Assembly (NCBI RefSeq): GCF_012726295.1
Contig: NZ_JABAOB010000001.1
Span: 1,798,001-1,862,000, forward strand
DNA length: 64,000 nt
Source of the DNA: Chitinophaga sp. Ak27
Lineage (GTDB): Bacteria; Bacteroidota; Bacteroidia; Chitinophagales; Chitinophagaceae
Direction of reading: 5' to 3'
Below, one piece after another: positions 16,245-27,900 of the stretch. The notes below the pieces were generated by a model. It ran no database searches. It had not been told where the DNA came from and worked only from the letters and a program-made list of their open reading frames with translations. Each line of letters starts with the position of its first letter. Position 1 is the first letter of the stretch. The translations under genes were made by a program, and so were the position numbers.

Positions 16245-18728
16245 TTATTTGGCTGTCAGCACAGTGCCTTCGTCATTATCATCATCGTGGATAACGGCTA
16301 TGGCTTTGTTGAGCTTCAGCTCAGGGGAAATTTTCAGCATCCCTGCATTGCCGGCTGCGGTAGCATCACGCAATTTCACAACTACCTGTGCATCTGGTTC
16401 CTTTACACGGTCGTTTACCAGTGCTACCTGGATATCCGTTTCACTGAACGCACAATCACCGGTAATTTTCACCATATCTCCGTTCATGATAACATAATCT
16501 TTACCATAAGCAGCTGTGCTGGTAGAATCTACACCAAAGAAGATGTTGATATCACTACCTGTACAGTTGGTTTGTACGGATTGGTCAGCCGCCTTTACCA
16601 GGATACATTTAAACATACTTACCGGGGCAGTGGCAGATTCGTTGGCATCTGTCAGTTTAACCAGGGTAATATAGGCCGGTTGATCCTGTATGTATTGAGA
16701 AGCAGAAATAGAGGTAACGTCTCCGTTGTAACCCACTACTGCTTCGTTTTCCGCCTTGATCTCGCTTAATACCAGTACCACGGTTTCCGCCAGTTCAAAA
16801 CGGTTGTCATCTTTCACTTTTACATTCAGGCTGGCAGTAGTGGCGCCGCTATCAATCGCGAAAGGCGCTTTAATGCTGCTTACAAAGTCGGCCCCAGGCA
16901 AAGCGGTACCGTTACCAAACTTATAGGTCAGGCGAACGGGCTTGGAAGTGGCGTTGATCAATGGCGTATTATCTCTCTTAAATAGCCCGGCAGAAAATAC
17001 CACATCTGTACCAGGTTCCGCGCCATTGCTGCCACCTATAAACTTCACCATGGCCGGCTGATCGAGGATGGTCACTTCACCTTTGGCCTTGGTCAGGTAG
17101 AGGTCGGAAGCGTCGAGTATTTCTACATGGAAAGCTTCTTTACCTTCCAGCAGGTTATCACTTTTTACAGGTATCTGTATACTTTTGGAGATAATAGCGC
17201 CCGCTGCAAATTCGGAAGGCACAAAGGAGATAGTTCCTTCGGTAACATCGAAATCAGCCGCTCCAGCGCTACCTTTATGAGGTATGGTTTTATAATGTAC
17301 GTTAACGGGTGTACGAACACCATTACTTCTCAGAAAGCCGGATAAAGTAATGGTCAGCGTAGCATTGGATAAACCGTTCAGTGGTTCAGATACGGCGATA
17401 TCGTTGATAGAAACGCCATGGCTGATCTTAATGATACGGTTGCCATCTTCATCACCACCACCGGCAGCAATAATTTCGCCGGAAGGACTCATCAGCAGGG
17501 AAGCCAGCGAGGTTTTAGCATCGTATTTACCCAGTTGTTTGTCGAACATCATTTCACCATCGGGACTTACTTTAATCATACGGTAACCTTCCCTGGTTAC
17601 TACGCAGATTTCATCGTCTTCTGTGAGTAATAAATGCTGAAAAACAGAACCCATGTTTTTATCTACCACGGTAGTTCCATCGGGCAATAACTTTACGATC
17701 TTACCGGTATTGTTAGTAACGTTACCGCCTGCAGCCACTACCTTGCCATTTTTACCTACTTCCAGGGCGTATAATGCAGCGTCTGTTTCCTTGTTGAACA
17801 ATTCTGTTCCGTCAGGACGCAGCTTCACGATACGGCCTTTATCTTTTTCTTCTGCACAGGCAAAAATCTGTCCCAGGTCATTTACTTTGATGGCGTTGAA
17901 TTTACCATCTACGGTGCTGTATTCTTTATCAAATACTACCTGTCCTTCCACGTTTACTTTAGCAATGCGGCTGGCATTGCCGGTACCATAGGCGCCACCG
18001 CCCATAGCCAGTACTGCGCCATCTTCCAGCAACAGCATCTTTTCAAAAATAGCACCTGGTTTACCGAAAGAAAGTTCGAACTGCTTTTCTCCTTTACCAT
18101 TTACTTTTACCATGTAAGCTTTACCTTGTCCATCGCCCACGTCGCCACCTACAGCAACAATGTTCTCATCTTCATCTATCAGCACATTGGTAAATACGTT
18201 ATGAGCGCCAAATCCCTTATCGAATTCTATGCGGCCATCCGGTGTCATTTTGGTGATACGGGCCTGTGCAGGCTTGCTGCCATCTACTCCTACGGTAATG
18301 TAGTTACCATGACGGTCTACAATTACCCGGGTAAAGTAGCCGCCCTGGCCATTCCCAATGCTTTTGTCAAATATTACTTCCCCGGTAGCCGACAACTTGG
18401 TGATACGGGCATTACCATAAGCAATGGTACCGCCCCCCACCGCCACCAGCTCATTTTTGGGTAATAAAAGCATGTCCTGGTAAGCTACCAGTCCGCCTTT
18501 ATTCAGTTTGGCATTGTAAATAAGGTTTCCTGTGGAAGATAATTTGGTAATACACCCATTATCTGTTCCCCCGCCGATAGCAACAATAGCGTTGTTGTCT
18601 GCAATAGCCAGTTTCTTATACTGGTTCTTGGGACCACTGAAGCTCTTGTTAAACACTACAGGCATTTCCTGTGCGAAGGCTTGCGAGCCCAGCGCCAGTA
18701 AAAGCATTAGTGAAGAGATCTTGTTCAT
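16245..18728 (-). CDS. Secreted protein with delta-60-like repeats and Calx-beta domains
   Basis: The 827-residue protein has a signal peptide (SLMLLALGSQAFAQ). Residues about 30-440 contain roughly ten repeats of a pattern like ITKLSATGEVIFDKSIGNG, resembling delta-60 repeats and probably forming one or two beta-propellers. The rest carries about three Calx-beta-like domains (segments such as VSEPLNGLSNATLTITL, LLEGKEAFHVEIL and FELAETVVLVLSEI). I see no clear type IX sorting domain at the C-terminus (HDDDNDEGTVLTAK), so its export route past the periplasm is unclear. It is the last gene of a four-gene leftward cluster with an OmpA-type lipoprotein, a PorP/SprF-like protein and the giant adhesin. 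A structural or adhesive role at the surface is inferred. Confidence 0.8.
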   Translation of the reverse strand: MNKISSLMLLLALGSQAFAQEMPVVFNKSFSGPKNQYKKLAIADNNAIVAIGGGTDNGCITKLSSTGNLIYNAKLNKGGLVAYQDMLLLPKNELVAVGGGTIAYGNARITKLSATGEVIFDKSIGNGQGGYFTRVIVDRHGNYITVGVDGSKPAQARITKMTPDGRIEFDKGFGAHNVFTNVLIDEDENIVAVGGDVGDGQGKAYMVKVNGKGEKQFELSFGKPGAIFEKMLLLEDGAVLAMGGGAYGTGNASRIAKVNVEGQVVFDKEYSTVDGKFNAIKVNDLGQIFACAEEKDKGRIVKLRPDGTELFNKETDAALYALEVGKNGKVVAAGGNVTNNTGKIVKLLPDGTTVVDKNMGSVFQHLLLTEDDEICVVTREGYRMIKVSPDGEMMFDKQLGKYDAKTSLASLLMSPSGEIIAAGGGDEDGNRIIKISHGVSINDIAVSEPLNGLSNATLTITLSGFLRSNGVRTPVNVHYKTIPHKGSAGAADFDVTEGTISFVPSEFAAGAIISKSIQIPVKSDNLLEGKEAFHVEILDASDLYLTKAKGEVTILDQPAMVKFIGGSNGAEPGTDVVFSAGLFKRDNTPLINATSKPVRLTYKFGNGTALPGADFVSSIKAPFAIDSGATTASLNVKVKDDNRFELAETVVLVLSEIKAENEAVVGYNGDVTSISASQYIQDQPAYITLVKLTDANESATAPVSMFKCILVKAADQSVQTNCTGSDINIFFGVDSTSTAAYGKDYVIMNGDMVKITGDCAFSETDIQVALVNDRVKEPDAQVVVKLRDATAAGNAGMLKISPELKLNKAIAVIHDDDNDEGTVLTAK

Positions 18729-18772
18729 TTGTGTTAATTTGATATACGCTAAAAAATAACCGATAAAAAAGT

Positions 18773-20917
18773 TTATAAAATCCGGATCTCACAGCGCCTG
18801 TTCACGCCCTGCAGCTGGATGAAAGCATCCCGGTTGCCCGACAGGCTGTAGTGAGTAGCTACCCACACCGGTTTGGTAGATCCGAAATAATTAATCCTGA
18901 CCTTGTCCGCATACACGCCCCTGCTCAGCAGGCATTCCTGTATATACGCCGCACGATTCCGGGAAAGTAACAGGTTGTACTTTTCCGTTCCGATAATATC
19001 GGTATGCCCGTTCACCAGTATTATTCTCTGCGGATTGGCTTTCCAGACCTTGAAAATAGAATCAAGCTTGCGCCATTCCTGGTCCTGCGGTACATAGGAA
19101 TTAAGGTCATAGTAGATAACCCCGGGAACCCGCCACAACATTTCCAGCGCTTTCACCGTGCTGTCTGTGAGCAACGTATACGCTTTACCGTTACCAGCTA
19201 CTGGGTAGCCGGCAGATCGTTGCCAGGAAACCATTTCCGGGCTGCTGTAAGTGGCATCACTGGTGTAAACAGGCGCTGTTGCCGGCACCCTGCCCGCAGC
19301 GGAAGTAACCGTTTGGGTGGTAGCTGGACCGGCATTCTGCCAGGGAATCATTTCAGGAGAGCTGTCGGTAATATCGTCCGCATAGTTGGTTACCTTGCGC
19401 TCCGGCTCTGCCGTCGCTATGGTAGCAGGCTTTACTACAGCAGGCATCACCACCTTTTGTTCCACAGGTTGGTTATCATAGCGTTGGTCACCTACTAAAG
19501 TCAGCTGTTGACGGCTATCCGCCTGGTTCATGGTATAAGGCACTCTATCGTCTTCTTTTACTGGTTTGCCGGGATAAGGCAAATCCAGTTGTTTCAAAGG
19601 ATTTTTCTTCAGGTTTAACACATAGATATGATCATTATCATGTGCCCCTGAACGGTCTGATGTAAAATATAATAATAGCTTCTTTTCGTCCAGGACGGGA
19701 TTCAGGTCATCAAACTGTGTATTTACGGGATAAGGCAAATGCACGGTGCCTTCTTCCGGCTTTTTGATGTTGATCACGAAGATGTCCAGCCCCCCGAAGC
19801 CACGAAGGCCATTGGAAGAAAAGAACAACTGCTCACCTATTACGAAAGGATATAACTCATTTCCATTGGTATTTACCTGGGGCCCCATATTCACAGGCGC
19901 TTTCCACCGCTTTTCCTCTTTATCCCAGTCAGCATAGTATATGTCTGTTCCGCCGAAGCCGCCAGGCATATCGGATGCAAAGTACAAACGTTTACCGTTC
20001 GGTGCAACTGATGGATGCAGGAAAGAGTAAGATGCTGAATTTTTCCCCAGCTTTACAGGTACCGGTTTACTCCAAACATCGTGTTCCGGCTGATAAATAG
20101 CGGATAATAGCTGGGTACCATTATTATAGTTGATGTAAGAATTTTTATCATTCTTTACATCGGTGTACCGGTTGGAGGTGTAAATCACCTTCTTTCCGTT
20201 ATCAAAAAAAGAAGCCGGCCCCACCTGTAATACGCCTCTCAGGCTATTATTAAACGGTTCTATACCGTCTTCTGAAATCTGGTACAGCTTGGAGTTGGTG
20301 TAGAAGGTCTGCTGATCCTTCTTCTTAAAATCGTTGGACAGAAAAACGATGTTATCCTGGTATAAGGCCAGGCCATATTGGTAACCGGGCAGGTTTAATC
20401 GCAAACTGTCTACCCGTATATTAGCCATTGAATCACGGTTAAAGAACTTGTAATAGTCTACCAGCGATGCCTGCAGGTTGGTAAACCGGGCATTGTCTTT
20501 ATAGCTTTGGGCGTACACATCGCTGATCTGTTGCGCCTTGGCTACTCTCCCGGTACGTTTCAGCAAGTCGATGTAATTGGTTACATCGGTCACCAGGATA
20601 TCTTTTTCCGGCTTATAGAGCAGTTCGTCGTATAAGCTGATTGTTTTTTCAAACTGTCTCGTTTCAAAATACACCCTGGCTAAGGTTAATTTAGCCCGGC
20701 GTGATACTTCTTCAGAAGCGCCGTTATTGATCACACTATTACACAGTGAGATGGCCCCGGCATATTCCTGTCGCTTATACAGGCGTTCTGCACGCTTTGC
20801 TTTAGCCATACTCCCCAAGCCCCCCAATTGCACATGATCCTTTACGAAACTACAGGAAACAAACAGGGAAACAATGCTCAGAAAAAGTATGAGGGAATAG
20901 AAATTAAACTTTCGCAT
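18773..20917 (-). CDS. OmpA-family lipoprotein with TPR and PD40 repeats
   Basis: The 714-residue protein begins with a lipoprotein signal (SIVSLFVSCSF, cysteine near residue 22). Residues about 35-140 look like TPR helices (AERLYKRQEYAGAISLCNSV). About 200-450 holds PD40/WD40-like strands (PNGKRLYFASDMPGGFGGTDIYY, EQLFFSSNGLRGFGGLDIFV). About 600-714 is an OmpA peptidoglycan-binding domain (RIILVNGHTDIIGTEKYNLLLSRNRA). A linker holds two SSPEM-WQ segments. This architecture is the usual partner of PorP/SprF proteins in type IX secretion and gliding gene clusters. It lies 21 bp after the PorP/SprF-like gene. It probably links an outer-membrane complex to the cell wall. Confidence 0.88.
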   Translation of the reverse strand: MRKFNFYSLILFLSIVSLFVSCSFVKDHVQLGGLGSMAKAKRAERLYKRQEYAGAISLCNSVINNGASEEVSRRAKLTLARVYFETRQFEKTISLYDELLYKPEKDILVTDVTNYIDLLKRTGRVAKAQQISDVYAQSYKDNARFTNLQASLVDYYKFFNRDSMANIRVDSLRLNLPGYQYGLALYQDNIVFLSNDFKKKDQQTFYTNSKLYQISEDGIEPFNNSLRGVLQVGPASFFDNGKKVIYTSNRYTDVKNDKNSYINYNNGTQLLSAIYQPEHDVWSKPVPVKLGKNSASYSFLHPSVAPNGKRLYFASDMPGGFGGTDIYYADWDKEEKRWKAPVNMGPQVNTNGNELYPFVIGEQLFFSSNGLRGFGGLDIFVINIKKPEEGTVHLPYPVNTQFDDLNPVLDEKKLLLYFTSDRSGAHDNDHIYVLNLKKNPLKQLDLPYPGKPVKEDDRVPYTMNQADSRQQLTLVGDQRYDNQPVEQKVVMPAVVKPATIATAEPERKVTNYADDITDSSPEMIPWQNAGPATTQTVTSAAGRVPATAPVYTSDATYSSPEMVSWQRSAGYPVAGNGKAYTLLTDSTVKALEMLWRVPGVIYYDLNSYVPQDQEWRKLDSIFKVWKANPQRIILVNGHTDIIGTEKYNLLLSRNRAAYIQECLLSRGVYADKVRINYFGSTKPVWVATHYSLSGNRDAFIQLQGVNRRCEIRIL

Positions 20918-20938
20918 ACTATTCTTGATTTAATTAAA

Positions 20939-21853
20939 TTAGAAATATCGCGGCGCTACCACTTTCCACTTCGACCAGGAGAAACGATAATTCACCATCA
21001 GCTCATGGGATACCGTTTGCGCGCCCTTCAGGTTCGACTGCATCGGCGTATCATAAGAGTAACCAATCTGCAGGTTCTTGGTAGCCTGAACCTGTATCAG
21101 GCCAGTCATCGTTTTTTCAGAACGCCAGGAAGCTCCCAGCCACACAATGTTCTTTAGCAGGATATTGGCATTCAGATCGTATTGCAAACCCGCGCCCTTT
21201 ACCTGCCTTAATAAAATGTTGGGCTTCAGCTTTACCGCGTCATTAATGTCAATCAGGTAGCCTGTCTGGAGATAATAATGCGACGCCACTACTACCTTAT
21301 TCACACTATTGCCTAAGTCGAAACTTTTGAAAGTGGGAGAAGATATACCGATAAAGAACCGGTCGGTAAATATCATAAAACCAAATCCCACATCACTTTT
21401 CATATAGCTCTGATTATGAGCAAACGTAGGATCTGAGGTAGATAAGGAAGAATTGTCTTCCCGGTATTGGGATATTCCTCCTTTCAGTCCCAGCGCCAGG
21501 TAAATCTTCTCATTCAGCTTTACCCGCTGAGATACGTTGAAATTAACCTGGGTCTGGGAATTAACGGTGATCTTTTCATTCATCAGCGACACGCCAAAGC
21601 TGGTATTGGTAGCTTTAATAGGTGTGTAAAACGAAGCCGTGGCAGTTTTAGGCGCGCCATCTACTCCCACCCACTGGTTACGGCCCACTGCCGTGAGGCT
21701 CGATGATTCGTCCATAGATGGATAAGCAGGGTTAATGACCATACCATTGAACATATACTGCGAGTACAGCGGTTCCTGTTGGGCTACCGCCTGCAGGCTG
21801 CAGCACCAGCATAAGATCGCAATCCCTAAAGCTTTCATAAGACGCTTATTCAT
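20939..21853 (-). CDS. PorP/SprF family type IX secretion membrane protein
   Basis: The 304-residue protein has a signal peptide ending in LQAVAQQ, then EPLYSQYMFNGMVINPAYPS, the hallmark start of PorP/SprF barrels, and GVSLMNEKI, a conserved family segment. The last strands (VSHELMVNYRFSW) fit an outer-membrane barrel. In known systems, proteins with type B sorting domains need a dedicated PorP/SprF-like partner encoded next to them; here the adjacent 3125-aa protein has such a domain. I chose ATG at 21853; the longer frame begins with GTG at 21883 and adds residues outside the signal peptide. Confidence 0.92.
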   Translation of the reverse strand: MNKRLMKALGIAILCWCCSLQAVAQQEPLYSQYMFNGMVINPAYPSMDESSSLTAVGRNQWVGVDGAPKTATASFYTPIKATNTSFGVSLMNEKITVNSQTQVNFNVSQRVKLNEKIYLALGLKGGISQYREDNSSLSTSDPTFAHNQSYMKSDVGFGFMIFTDRFFIGISSPTFKSFDLGNSVNKVVVASHYYLQTGYLIDINDAVKLKPNILLRQVKGAGLQYDLNANILLKNIVWLGASWRSEKTMTGLIQVQATKNLQIGYSYDTPMQSNLKGAQTVSHELMVNYRFSWSKWKVVAPRYF

Positions 21854-21912
21854 AGGTATCAGCTTAAATATTTTGTCAAACACATCTTATTAATTGTTGT
21901 TCCGTCAGCCTA

Positions 21913-24900
21913 TTACCGTTTTATAACTATAAATCCGGTATAGCGTTCCTTCTTGCCTTCCGGCGTAGTGATTTCAATATTGTAGAAATAAGAACCGTCT
22001 GGTACATCATTTCCTACATTACCACCCGCATTGGCTTTTCCTCTAAAATTATTGGACTTGTTGTCATAGTTCTTCAGCTTAAATACAGTGCCACCCCAAC
22101 GGTTGAATATCACTACTTCATTATTCGGATACTTCTCAATATTTTGGATATACATCGCATCGTTGCCCTGTCCATCGTTGTTGGGAGAAACAGCCGGATG
22201 TACGCGGATCTTACCATCTTTACCATCCAGGTAATCGATATGCTTGTTCTGGTCGAGATTGTACTTACTTACCGAATCAGGCACCCCATCGCCGTCAGAA
22301 TCCAGGTCCAGGAAATTCGGGATACCATCTCCATCAGTATCGTCGTCAAATGGATCACCATTCTTGTTGATATCCTCCTGCTCATCTGTGAGTCCATCTC
22401 CATCTGTATCGCAGGTTTTACACATAGCATCATCGTTGAGAATAACGCCGGTGGCTTTATCAGGACTGGCAATCGTTGGTGTATGCTGACCAGAAGGCAC
22501 GGTCACTGTCTTCATTTTCACAATAAATGTTTCGTTCTGCTCAAAAGTGGTATCTCCAATAATGTTTACCGCTATCTGCCCAATGGTCTGCATCGGCGCT
22601 ATCACCGCTTGTTTGATCGTATTATCGAAATCTTTTCCTGGCGTAGCTTTGAAATCCATGAACGGGAAGGAAACGCCATCGGTAGACTCCTCAAAGTCAT
22701 AGTTGATGGTAATAGGCCGGGAGCTTTTGCGACTCAACTGTACATTGAAGTACAGTGGCGTATTTTCTCCCATATTACCTTCTTTCACACTGAACTTATC
22801 AGCAGCAAATACTAGTGTTAATGGGTCATTATCCGTTACTTCTACCCTGGCCGTATCTTTTACACCAGGCTTATATATCAGCGAGCTGGAAGCTGGCAAA
22901 TATGGCAGGATGCTGGCCTTCAGGTAACCATCATCGTCATTGATATCATTATCACTGGTAGTGATGGTGAACGTATGTTGCTTGGTCAGCGCCGGCATGT
23001 TAATGGTAACGATGTTGCCATTAACGGTGCCTTCAGCAGCCGTAAATGTACGGGCAGCATCCTGGGCAATCTGAATCCGGATAGGAACGTCATGTGCTGC
23101 AGTAGCAGGCGATTGCAGCGTGAATTGTATAGCGGCGCCCTCGGCTACGGTTGTTTGAGCGGTAGATATTTCCACCATCAGGGTATCGTTATCGTGAATC
23201 ACCACGTCGGCCGTTGTATTAGCAGATAATGGCCAGGTTACGCCCTGGATCGTGCTGGTAACGGTGGCCAGCTGCACCTGCACATTTTCATCTCCTTCAA
23301 CAATATTATTGTCAATCGGGTCTACCTTAATATCCGCACCATGTTGACCGGCGGGAATTAATACGGTTCCGCTCAATTTCTGGTAACGGCTGTCGGCTAC
23401 CGCTGTACCACCAATGGTATAGTATACATTCACATCTTTGGCGGCCGACAACTGCGTATCTGCAAATTGTACCCGGAAGAATCCTGACGTAGCAGGTTCA
23501 GATGCATCGGCTGTTTTGGTAATAGCCATCTGTCGACCAGCTGAATTGCCTTCGTCATCGTGAACAGTTAAGGCCACTGTGTCTTTATCATCTACATCCA
23601 GCGCTATATTTTTACTGAACCGCTTCATCTGGGCCAGCATTAGCGATATACGGACCTGTTCATCTCCCTCAATAATTTTATTATCTATCACATTTACAGG
23701 TACGGATACACTGTTTTGCCCAGCCGGTATCACAGCAGATGTTTGTATCGGCGCTATGTTGGTAGTGCCCATGATACTGCTTACATAAAATACCACTTTA
23801 ACATCGGCGGCAGCAGTCAGGTTACCTGGCAGTTTCAGTGTATAAGCACCGTTGGTAGCAGGCTCTGCGGCGTCGGCCGTTTTTTGTAGCAACACCCGCA
23901 TATCGCCTGTTTCAGGAATAAACACCACACCTGGTTGTACGGCCGTATATCCGGCGGTACCCAGCTGCACCGCAAATTGCAGCTGTTCATCTCCCTCCAG
24001 TACCTGGTCATCTGTTATCTTCAGCTGGTAGGCCTCATTGTGCGTACCTGCTTTTAATACTACCTGCGCCGGGATACCGCTATAATCAGCATTATCGGCA
24101 GTAGAAGCAATATCCTTATTGATATTGATCACCACATCTTCTGAAGAGGTAATCTGGCTGGCAGCAAAGCCAATAGTAACTGCGCTGCCACTACCTTCAT
24201 GAACTATGGAAGAGTCAATATGCATGGTTACTTTCAGGTTCTCCGGGTCCAGCCTGGTAGCATCATCAATGGTCACAGCCATAGAATCGCCTTTCATTCC
24301 CACGAAATGTTGTGGTTCGGCCACTATCCATAATGCTTCCGGTTGTTCCAGTATAAAATCTGTCTTAGCAGTGAAGGTGAAATCTACTCCCGGATCACCT
24401 GCTTTAATCACTACGGTGGCCGGCAGGTTATCAAAATCGGTGGTTGTGGCCACAGACTTGCTGCCAGTGTTGAGCGTTACGGTGAGGTCTTTTCCACAGG
24501 TAACACCAGGCGCCAGGCTCACATTCATCTTATAGGTATTACCTTCCAGCACATGTGTTCCCGGCGTGATGCCCGTCAGGTGGATAAAGCCGGTGGTTGG
24601 ATCATCATGCGTTCTGTCTTTGATGGTAATGGTGGTATCTTTTACAACGCTGGCGCTGAAAACAGGATCTGTGATATTACCCGCCAACACCACGGTTTCA
24701 TCATCTTCCAGGATCTTATCACTTAATGCCTGCAGCACAAAAGCGTTAGTACCTACGTTACTTCCTTTTTTGATAGTAATATCATAAGGAGATGGTAACG
24801 CATTGTGGTCGCTATTCACCGCTGTACTTAATGTATTGTCCTTATTAATATGTACCACGATATCTTTACCGGCCTGCAGATTATTAGGCAACTGCACGCT

Positions 24901-27900
24901 CAGTGAAGCCCCGGTACCACCCTCATCAATAGCCGCTAAAGTGCTGTTGATAACAATAGGCGCCGGCAACGGGTACTGATGCGGATCATCTTGTATGGTA
25001 AGTGTAGGTATCGCGATTGTGTAGTTGCTGATACCGTCCGATGCCGCTGGCGACAGCGTGATGGTTTCAGGCCCTTCTGTGAAATTGTCGTTTTTAATTT
25101 TCACGCTGGTCACTATACTGTTACCATTGCTCAGGGTTACACTGGCTGGCAGCACATAATCCAGTCCTGCCTCTGCAGTACCTCCTGTTTGTGGCAACTG
25201 TATTTTGATAGGTACAACGGTAGTAATGCCGGTTGGCAGGCTGATTGTCACGGCCCCACTGTCGCCTTCAGCCAACGGTGATTTGAAGAAGGTTACATTT
25301 AGTTGAAGATTCGCGGCATTCGTTCTGGTCAGGTCTTTAATCTTCAATGGCAGGTTATTCACCGTGTAGCCATTTACGATAGCATTGACGGTTACCGTTT
25401 CATCTGTTTCCAGTACGGGGTCGGTTTTGGTTTGCAACAGTTCAAAAGTAGCCGTTGTTTGGCCATGCGGCAGCACAAAGGAAGTAGCAGACAGCGTAAA
25501 GTCGGCCGGGTTGCTGGCAGTAGTTTGACTGTTGTCGACCGCCATTTGAATAGTTGCATCTTTCGTAGAGGCATAAGGCGTAGATACAGTTACCATTACC
25601 TTATTGCCTTCCGGCACCAGGGTAGCATCCGGCGTCAGTGTAATCTTCCGGGCACCTGGTTGCAATTGCGTGATATCTTTAACGTAAATGGCGGTAGTGG
25701 TGGCCGGCATCTGGGCATTTCCTTTATTACCATCTACTACGATCGTTCCTTCATCGTCCAACAGCGGGCTTACGGTAGTGGTAATGGCGCCGCTATTGCC
25801 GGATGACTGGTTATTTAAGATGGTAATCGTAGCCGGCAGTCCGGACAGGCGCGCGGTGGGGAAAGTGGAGGCTGGATCGTTTTTCTGTAAACTGATCTGC
25901 CAGTTCTTTCCAGCTTTCCATCCATGCGGGAAGGTAGCGGTGATAACGGCGCTACCACCTTCGTTGATACTGTCAGGTACGCTGGTCAACAGTACGGAAT
26001 CGCCGGCAGGGAAAGGATATTGCGCATCATTAATATTCAGGTCAAATAATGCAGGTGTAAAGGTATAGGTAGCAGTGCCGTAGTCGTCGCTCGCCGATGG
26101 CGTGATGCTGATCTTTTCCACATCTTCCACCAGGATATCCGATTTCACATCCAGCGTAGCTGAACCGGTGCCACCACTGGTAAAGATGAAGCTGGCTGGC
26201 AATACATAGTCTGTTCCGCGAATAGCGGTTTCTGTAGCGGCGTTCGACGGCAGTGATACCTTAATCGGTATTTCTGTAGTTACACCGGCCGGCAAATTAA
26301 AGTTGATTGCGGGCGCGGCGCCTTCATTTACACCGGTAGCAGGCAGCGTATACGTAATCGCCGTATTGGCCGCTGTTCTGCGGGTAACGTCATCAATGAT
26401 CAATGCCGTATCGGCTACAGTATAACCAGTAACGGTTGTACCGGTAATAGCCAGGCGTTCGTCTTTCTCAATAATCTTATCCTTCGTTGCATAAACAACG
26501 GCATACTGGGTAGTAAACGGAGAAGCCGCGCCAGCAGGCAGTTTGATACTGGTTTGTAAACGGGTATAATCAGTAGCAGCTGCTTCGCTGCCAGCGCCTA
26601 CTCCCAGGGTGATCACTACATCTTTGGCAGAAGTGTAACCGGCGGGTAAGGCAATGGTAAAGCGGGTGCTGTCATCTTCGCTGAGGTGATAGCTTACTGG
26701 CGCTACTATCAGCTTCTTCTGAGCAGGATTGGTATTATCCTTAATATATACGCTGGCAGTCTTAGCCGGCATGTTGGTATTACCTACATTGCCATTGATT
26801 GCAAGAATGGCATCATCGTCAAATACGTTATTGGTAGTGGTATTAAACGCCGTAGAAGTAGCGGTGCCGGAGTTAGATGCTTTAGTAATAGTAATGCTCG
26901 CAGGCACGGTACCATGGCGACTATCAGCCGCAGTTGATTTCACCGCATCTTTCGCCAGGGTGATTGTCCAGTCTTTACCGGCAATCCAACCATGCGGGAA
27001 GGTAGCGGTGATCTGTACATTGTTTCCTTCTAATACGGTATCCGGTACGCTGGTCAGTAACACAGAGTCACCGGCAGGGAAAGGATATTGCGCGTCATTA
27101 ATATTCAGGTCAAATAAAGCAGGCGTAAAGGCATAAGTAGCCGTACCATAATCGTCGCTCGCCGATGGCGTGATGCTGATCTTTTCCACATCTTCCACCA
27201 GGTTGTCGGCTTTCACATCGAGTGTAGCTGAACCGGTACCTCCACTGCTAAAGGTAAAGCTGGCAGGCAGTACATAGTCTGTTCCGCGGGTAGCCGTTTC
27301 CGTAGCCACATTGGAAGGTAAAGATATCTTAATCGGTATTTCTGTAGTGACACCGGCTGGCAAATTAAAGTTGATCGCAGGCGTGGTACCTTCATTTACA
27401 CCAGTAGCTGAGAGTGTGTACGTGATCGCTGTATTAGCCGCTGTTCGGCGGGTAACGTCATCGATGATCATCGCGGTATCGGCTACGGTGTAACCGGCAG
27501 CAGCCAGCGTGAGCGCCAGGCGTTCATCCTTTTCTATGATCTTATCTTTCGTGGTAGCAATAACCGCATACTGGGTAGTAAATGGAGAAGCCGCGCCAGC
27601 AGGCAGTTTGATACTGGTTTGTAAACGGGTATAATCAGTAGCAGCTGCTTCGCTGCCAGCGCCTACTCCCAGGGTGATCACTACATCTTTGGCTGAAGTG
27701 TAACCGGCGGGTAAGGCAACGGTAAAACGGGTGCTGTCGTCTTCGCTGAGGTGATAGCTTACCGGTGCTACTACCAATTTCTTCTGGGCAGGGTTGGTAT
27801 TATCCTTAATATATACGCTGGCAGTCTTAGCCGGCATGTTGGTATTACCTACATTGCCATTGATTGCAAGAATGGCATCATCGTCAAATACGTTATTGGT